Below the pieces are notes generated by a model. It was not told the origin of the DNA, ran no database searches, and saw only the letters and a program-made list of their open reading frames with translations. A stretch of DNA of 11,422 bases from Blastocladiella britannica (taxonomy: Eukaryota > Blastocladiomycota > Blastocladiomycetes > Blastocladiales > Blastocladiaceae). Positions 7,488-11,422 of this stretch are shown here, in pieces. The position numbers were made by a program, and so were the translations under genes. The stretch is from assembly GCA_025349905.2 (NCBI GenBank), contig MU625121.1, positions 1 through 11,422 of the forward strand, written 5' to 3'. Every line of letters starts with the position of its first letter. Within the stretch, counting starts at the first letter, position 1.

Positions 7488-8871
7488 TCAGGAGCGACGA
7501 GCACGCTTGGCCGCTGGTGCATCGGGGTGCGCCGCCACAGCCTTCTTGTTCCCATCGCTGGGTTTGGTTGGCTTTGCAGCAGAAACGGCAGCAGCAGCAG
7601 GAACAGACGGGGCTGATGACGAAGGAACGACCATCGCAGGAGCAGAACCGCCGCTAGCTCCGTTCGGGTGATGCAGATCATCGTCCGCCAGCGTATTGGC
7701 CTCAAACCGCGGAAGCGGGCCACCCTCGGTGCCGTCGTCCGACAACGGCGACTGCGGGAAAATGCGGCCCGACGACGTCGCGTACAGGTACGGCGGACTA
7801 TCGCCAATGACACCAAAACGCGCATCGTCATCGTCGTCGTCATCGTCATCATCGTCATTCGCATTGGTACCGTCGTCGGCTTCGTACTCGGAGCGCGTGC
7901 GGCGGCGGCGAGGCGACGACGGCCGCGAGTTGCCCGGCGATCCGCGACGCAGCATCTTGACCTGTAAATTTGACCCGATCAGTCTGAAGCCAACAATAAA
8001 AAAGGATAAGAAAACGTACGCCAGTGTTGAACACGTTCATAAAGCCCTTGACGTACTGCGAGGACTTGTCCTCCCAGGTGCGCACGGTCTCGCGCCACTC
8101 GTCGCGCCACTCTTTCACCTCGTCGCGCACCTCGTTGCGGAACTCTTCCAGGCCCTTTTCAATCGACAGAGACGTCTTTTTGAAGAACCCAATGTTGAGG
8201 TCCCTCGGCGACACTCCACGGGCCAAGTTGCGGCGCAAGTACTTGTCGTAATCCCGAACGATCCGGGTGATCATATCGGACGTGGAGACGCCGTCGGTGC
8301 GCTTGGTCGGGAAAAACTTGCCCTGGTTCTTGACGAACGCGTACACGTCTTTGCAGTCGCCCGACTCGTACGGAATGTCGTCGTGGGCCACGTAGTCGAT
8401 CGCGTACTTGTCCAGGAACTCCTGGGTGATGAACCACGGCGCGTCCTCGACCACCTCGTCCACCCACCGGCAGTGCGAGACCGACTGGTACCGCTCCGTG
8501 TCGGTCATCACCGTCTTGCCTTTACGCGCGTGCGTCTCGCGGTCCGAGCACACGCCGACCAGTAAATAAACGTCCGGGAACGCCTGCTTGGCCTGTTGCA
8601 GCGCACGCGCGTGCCCGTAGTGGAACAGATCGTAGATGCCGTCGCAGTAGATGCGCACGGGACGGTCGGTCGGGGGAGCGTTGATCGGGTACGACGGCGA
8701 GAACGTCGGGTCGAGCGAGGGAGACGCAAGCACCAGCGCTGGGACCGTGTGCTTTTGGTCCTGTTCTTGTACTGGCACCGGTGCCGGTGGCGCGGCCGAT
8801 CCGGCCACCAAGGACGGGGCCGCCACGGCGGGGACTGATGTTGCGGTTGGAGTGGTCGCTACGTCGGCCAT
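7488..8871 (-). CDS. PCT1: Choline-phosphate cytidylyltransferase
   Basis: Exons 8871-8020 and 7961-7488 give 441 residues. It makes CDP-choline from CTP and phosphocholine, the rate-limiting step of the CDP-choline (Kennedy) route to phosphatidylcholine, and cycles between a soluble nuclear form and membranes. Residues 1-70 are an Ala/Pro-rich disordered leader. The catalytic domain, about 71-205, has IYCDGIYDLFHYGHA with the CTP-binding HYGH at 84-87, GKTVMTDTERYQSV, VAHDDIPY at 161-168 and RTDGVSTSD at 191-199, the RTxGxST signature. Residues 225-280 form a charged helical region (EKGLEEFRNEVRDEVKEW) in the place of the lipid-binding helix. Exon 2 is a Ser/Pro/Arg-rich tail with an 11-Asp run, likely the phosphoregulatory region, ending in PAAKRARRS, a strong NLS-like motif. 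The ATG at 8871 was chosen because the upstream in-frame stretch lies in a pyrimidine-rich leader. Confidence 0.96.
7962..8019 (-). other. Intron of the cytidylyltransferase gene (58 nt)
   Basis: Donor GTACGT, acceptor TTTACAG, phase 0, likely branch site CTGAT. It joins GFMNVFNTG to VKMLRRGSPG. It falls exactly between the catalytic/helical part and the Ser/Pro-rich tail. Confidence 0.92.
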
Positions 8872-9037
8872 TTTCTCTTTTTCCTTTTGCCTCGAGAGAA
8901 GTATGAATGAATGAATAAAATGATCGAAGATGGGTTTTGGAAAAGAGCGCGTCGCCGCCCTCGCCGCTCGCTCTTGATTTGGATCGAACACAAGAAGAAA
9001 AAAAGTGTATGTGACATCACCGCAGAAATGGGTCCTT
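8872..9037 (-). promoter_or_regulatory. Upstream region of the cytidylyltransferase gene / 3' flank of SNM1
   Basis: This 166-bp gap separates the SNM1 stop from the cytidylyltransferase start, both on the minus strand. On that strand it reads as T-rich tracts, a GC-rich centre, then CATTCATTCATTCAT and a purine-rich AGGAAAAAGAGAAA leader just before the ATG. A near-CRE octamer TGATGTCA lies at 9018-9011. No TATA box and no minus-strand AATAAA were seen. Confidence 0.4.
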
Positions 9038-11303
9038 TTATCTCAAACCTTCCGACACATCCCACACGCCTCGAAAACGTGTGTCGGTGCGCCATGCGCG
9101 GAACCACCGCTCGCACTCCTGCCTACCCGCCTGCGATCCCGTGCCATGGACCGTGGAGACAATCTTGCCAATACCGCCGGGCAGCCCGCGCACGAACGCC
9201 CGGAGTTCCGGAAACGACGAGTGCTCGCTGTACGCGATCCCAAAGCACGCGACCGTGCGTCCGGTCCACGCAGGTACCACGTCGCTCATGTACAGTTGCC
9301 GAGGTCTTTGTTCGACGATAGGTTGTTGTGGTACAGCTGCAAGAGACGACAGCGCTTTTGACTGGGACGGCTTGACCCAGCTGTCGAGCGACCGCTGTCG
9401 AACGTTCTTGCTGGAACCGTCGTCCAGGATCACCGACTCATCGGCTGTAGAAGCAGCTGGCGCAGAGTTGTCGGTAAATGTCCATCCAGTCGGCTTGATC
9501 CCGATGACGTGCGAAAACCTGCCATCGGGGAATAACTCAGCGTAGCCCGACAGGTACTGCGGCGTGATCAGACTCAACGACACCACATGCACCTGGGCGG
9601 CAGTCGGGGCGGCCGTGTACCGCGCATTGATCTCGGGGTCGTCGTACAGCGACAGGATCGCCCATTTCTTTTCGTCGCAGTAAAATTGGCAGTCGAGCGC
9701 CTTGCACACGGCTACTCTTTTTTTTCTTTGAGTCATTTCTTTAGTAGTAAATGAAAAATGAAAAAAAAAACGAACCAAGAAATATCTTTTCCTTGCCAAT
9801 CGTGTACGCCCCACACACGACCACAAGCCGCGTCACCGGGTCCGTGAAAAACGGCCCAGTCTTGTGCGAGTGGGTCGATACGCGTAAATTTGGTGGGAGA
9901 AATGGATCGCTCTTGCCACCTGCCAGAGTTGTCGAGTTGTAGACCGTGTATTCCAGTGGAGGCAGTTTCTTTCGGACGTACGACCGCATGCCCAGCACGA
10001 GGTCTTTATTGTATGCGATTCGGCTATAAATTAACGGTTGTGAGTGGATCATCGAACAAAAAAAATATAAGAGACAAGGAACCTGGTAAGCTCGGTAACA
10101 ATCTCGAGCACCTCATCCTGAGGCGGGAACGTGTGGATCGGCTTAAGATACGTGTCGTCCAGAAAAAGCCGCGTAATCGGCCGCTGCAGTGCTTCGAGTT
10201 GGAGCATGCTCGGGCACGCACGAAAGTCGCCGACATGGACATTGATCTCGCCATTCGGGAGCTCAAACACGAAAATCACGGCACCCGGACAGCTGTCAAT
10301 ATGATGTGAGTTGCATTCATATGAGCCGATAAACTTGAGAACGCACTGATTGGCATCGTAGGCAGACACACGCACGCCCTGCACGTCAACCACCTCGCCG
10401 CCAACTGGAATCGGATGCAAATTGGTGACGCGAGAGAACTTGAGCCGTACCAGCGCAAGTGTAATGGGAGACGCAAAGATCGGGCCGTGTACAAAGTTGC
10501 CTGAGAGCCCGCCATAATGGTCCGAGTGGAAATGCCTGCTCATCAATTGGCGGGTCAGAACTTGTAGAAACCAAAATAGAAGATCGCACGTCAAGAAATA
10601 GGCACTACATCCGGGAACTGCGCCGTAACAGAATGCATCTACAGTAAACGGCGTGCCCGGAATCCATTTGTAAAATGGGCAAGACCGCTTTCGCTTTCGG
10701 CTCGTGTCCACGGCCGCTACTGCAGGTGTGAGTGTCCGAACTGGGGTGCCGACCAGTGCCGCTGGCAATGAGGCAACTGCGCTGGCAACCACGGACGAAA
10801 GCGAGGACGCGAGCGAGGTAATGAACGACAACGAAGGCGACGTCGGTCGCTGTGAGTCATCGTCATCCATTTCGAATTCAATGGGTGCTTGCTCCTCCAC
10901 TTCCTGTATTTGCTCCTCCTGCTGCTCGGGACCAATTAAAGTCTCTTCCATGCACGCATTGACATGATATTCAAACTGGGCCAGACCAAATATTCAGATT
11001 ATCGATCCAATTTCCGCTTAAAAACGAACGCACCTCGACCTGCGACAAGAGCTGCACGGTGCACTCGCACACGGGACAGTCGTAGGGTTTCAAATGCGGT
11101 GCCAGGTCCGAGTCAGCTGCATTCAATGGCGATGCTGATACCCGTTGGCGCTTGGGCGGTGGTCGCAAATCTGTCGGTGGCAATAACGGTGGTGGTGCCA
11201 ATGGTACCGACGAAATTGGTGGTGGTGGCGGGCCGCCGTAAAACTGAAGTAGCGATGTCTGGACCTGTGCGCGCGGTGGTCGGCTCTTTGCTCTTGGTGG
11301 CAT
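9038..11303 (-). CDS. PSO2: SNM1/Pso2 DNA interstrand cross-link repair nuclease
   Basis: Six exons (11303-11034, 10975-10590, 10535-10347, 10292-10083, 10023-9776, 9711-9038) give 658 residues, close to yeast Pso2 (661). It is a metallo-beta-lactamase/beta-CASP 5'-3' exonuclease that digests past DNA interstrand cross-links in the nucleus. Residues 15-22 (QTSLLQFY) are a canonical PIP box for PCNA, and PKRQRV at 50-55 is an NLS candidate. C76, C79, H94 and C98 form a UBZ4 ubiquitin-binding finger. The nuclease core starts at CPFYKWIPGTPFTVDAF. Metal motifs are HFHSDH at 220-225, DANHCPGA with H282, GDFR with D304, LDDTY with D327, and GIAYSEHSSF with H598. GIKPTGWTF at 505-513 marks the DRMBL region. 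A linker at about 514-575 holds a second PIP-like QRSLDSWV. All splice phases close. The start is the first ATG after upstream stops. Confidence 0.95.
9712..9775 (-). other. Intron 5 of the SNM1 gene (64 nt)
   Basis: Donor GTTCGT, acceptor GAGTAG, phase 1, with a TACTAA branch-like element. Splicing gives IGKEKIFLAVCKALDC, matching the family's GKEKVFLAIA stretch. Confidence 0.85.
10024..10082 (-). other. Intron 4 of the SNM1 gene (59 nt)
   Basis: Donor GTTCCT, acceptor TTATAG, phase 2, branch-like CTCAC about 20 bases from the acceptor. It joins EIVTELT to SRIAYNKD. The donor is weak, but reading through meets a stop soon after. Confidence 0.82.
10293..10346 (-). other. Intron 3 of the SNM1 gene (54 nt, frame-preserving)
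   Basis: Donor GTGCGT, acceptor TTGACAG, phase 2, branch-like CTCAC. Removal rebuilds DANHCPGA. The unspliced frame stays open but reads Gln in place of the metal-binding His282, so splicing is strongly supported. Confidence 0.93.
10536..10589 (-). other. Intron 2 of the SNM1 gene (54 nt, frame-preserving)
   Basis: Donor GTGCGA, acceptor GAGCAG, phase 2, branch-site CTGAC. Removal joins CSAYFLT directly to HFHSDHYGGL as in all family members. The unspliced frame is open and would put 18 extra residues before the HxHxDH motif. Confidence 0.93.
10976..11033 (-). other. Intron 1 of the SNM1 gene (58 nt)
   Basis: Donor GTGCGT, acceptor GCCCAG, phase 0. It joins CPVCECTVQLLSQVE to FEYHVNACMEE, completing the UBZ4 zinc finger whose two halves lie on separate exons. 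Without splicing the frame stops within the intron. Confidence 0.9.
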
Positions 11304-11364
11304 TGAATTTATTTTTCGTAAATTGATTACACGCCTGTAACAACCAATCCGGAAATCCAAGGAA
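11304..11364. promoter_or_regulatory. Upstream region of SNM1, possibly a shared divergent promoter, with a CCAAT box
   Basis: A 61-bp stretch lies between the SNM1 start and a possible plus-strand start codon. It is AT-rich next to SNM1 and carries CCAAT at 11344-11348. No TATA box is evident. Confidence 0.4.
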
Positions 11365-11422
11365 ATGGGGGAAAAGCTGAAACAACGTGATCTCGATCCT
11401 GTACAACTGCTGTACAGGTATG
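11365..11422 (+). CDS. Possible first exon of a plus-strand gene (truncated by window edge)
   Basis: An ATG at 11365 opens a frame beginning MGEKLKQRDLDPVQLLYR that is open to the window edge, with an in-frame stop upstream at 11338. Near the end is CAGGTATG, which looks like a splice donor of the GTATG type used by the sulfurtransferase gene. Spacing to the divergent SNM1 gene (61 bp between ATGs) fits the compact layout of this region. With at most 19 codons visible I cannot name a family, and chance is a real alternative. Confidence 0.35.
   Translation, partial: MGEKLKQRDLDPVQLLYRY

Noticed and set aside
6812..7864. Minus-strand open frame bridging the convergent gene ends
   Set aside because: It runs through the poly(A) region and antisense of the RG-rich tail, and overlaps the cytidylyltransferase tail in the wrong frame.
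9001..9020. Possible inositol/choline-responsive or CRE element upstream of the cytidylyltransferase
   Set aside because: TGATGTCA differs by one base from TGACGTCA and TATGTGACAT does not match the UAS-INO core CATGTG; too weak to claim a regulator.
1..11422. Search for tRNA, rRNA, CRISPR arrays, insertion sequences or transposon ends
   Set aside because: No cloverleaf arms, repeat-spacer pattern, terminal inverted repeats or transposase motifs were seen by eye; the space is almost fully taken by spliced protein genes.

Overview
The window looks like a stretch of compact, GC-rich nuclear DNA from an early-diverging fungus. All recognisable genes are eukaryotic. Introns are short (54-73 nt), AT-rich and GT-AG, several with a fungal-style CTGAC or CTCAC branch site. 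Genes lie about 50-200 bp apart, and one gene carries the Rsc7/Swp82 domain, which is known chiefly from fungi. A zoosporic lineage such as Blastocladiomycota would fit the GC content and compactness, but that placement is inference. I see no prokaryotic, viral, transposon, CRISPR, rRNA or tRNA signal.

Layout, left to right. (1) Positions 1-122, minus: N-terminal piece of a Gly/Tyr/Ser-repeat protein, cut by the window edge, with a TATA-containing upstream region. (2) 334-1633, minus: a two-exon PP-loop ATPase of the diphthine-ammonia ligase (DPH6) family. (3) 1718-2750, plus: a two-exon two-domain rhodanese of the 3-mercaptopyruvate sulfurtransferase type, divergent from gene 2 across 84 bp. 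(4) 2804-7372, plus: a three-exon, 1483-residue chromatin protein joining a Rsc7/Swp82 domain, a small Cys/His finger and a triple PHD array. (5) 7488-8871, minus: two-exon choline-phosphate cytidylyltransferase. (6) 9038-11303, minus: six-exon SNM1/Pso2 DNA cross-link repair nuclease with a PIP box and a UBZ4 finger. (7) 11365-end, plus: a possible first exon of another gene.

Gene models were built by hand. Splice sites were chosen where they restore conserved family motifs and a continuous frame. The SNM1 model is the clearest case: five introns restore the UBZ4 finger, the HxHxDH motif, the DANHCPGA motif and the IGKEKIFLA stretch, and all phases close to 658 codons plus stop.

The genes are mostly unrelated housekeeping functions: protein and tRNA modification, sulfur transfer, chromatin remodelling, phosphatidylcholine synthesis and DNA repair. 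The one pair that may be functionally linked is the divergent DPH6-like/sulfurtransferase pair, since both families feed translation-related modifications. The most unusual item is the Rsc7-finger-PHD fusion, which combines parts usually found in separate chromatin-complex subunits.
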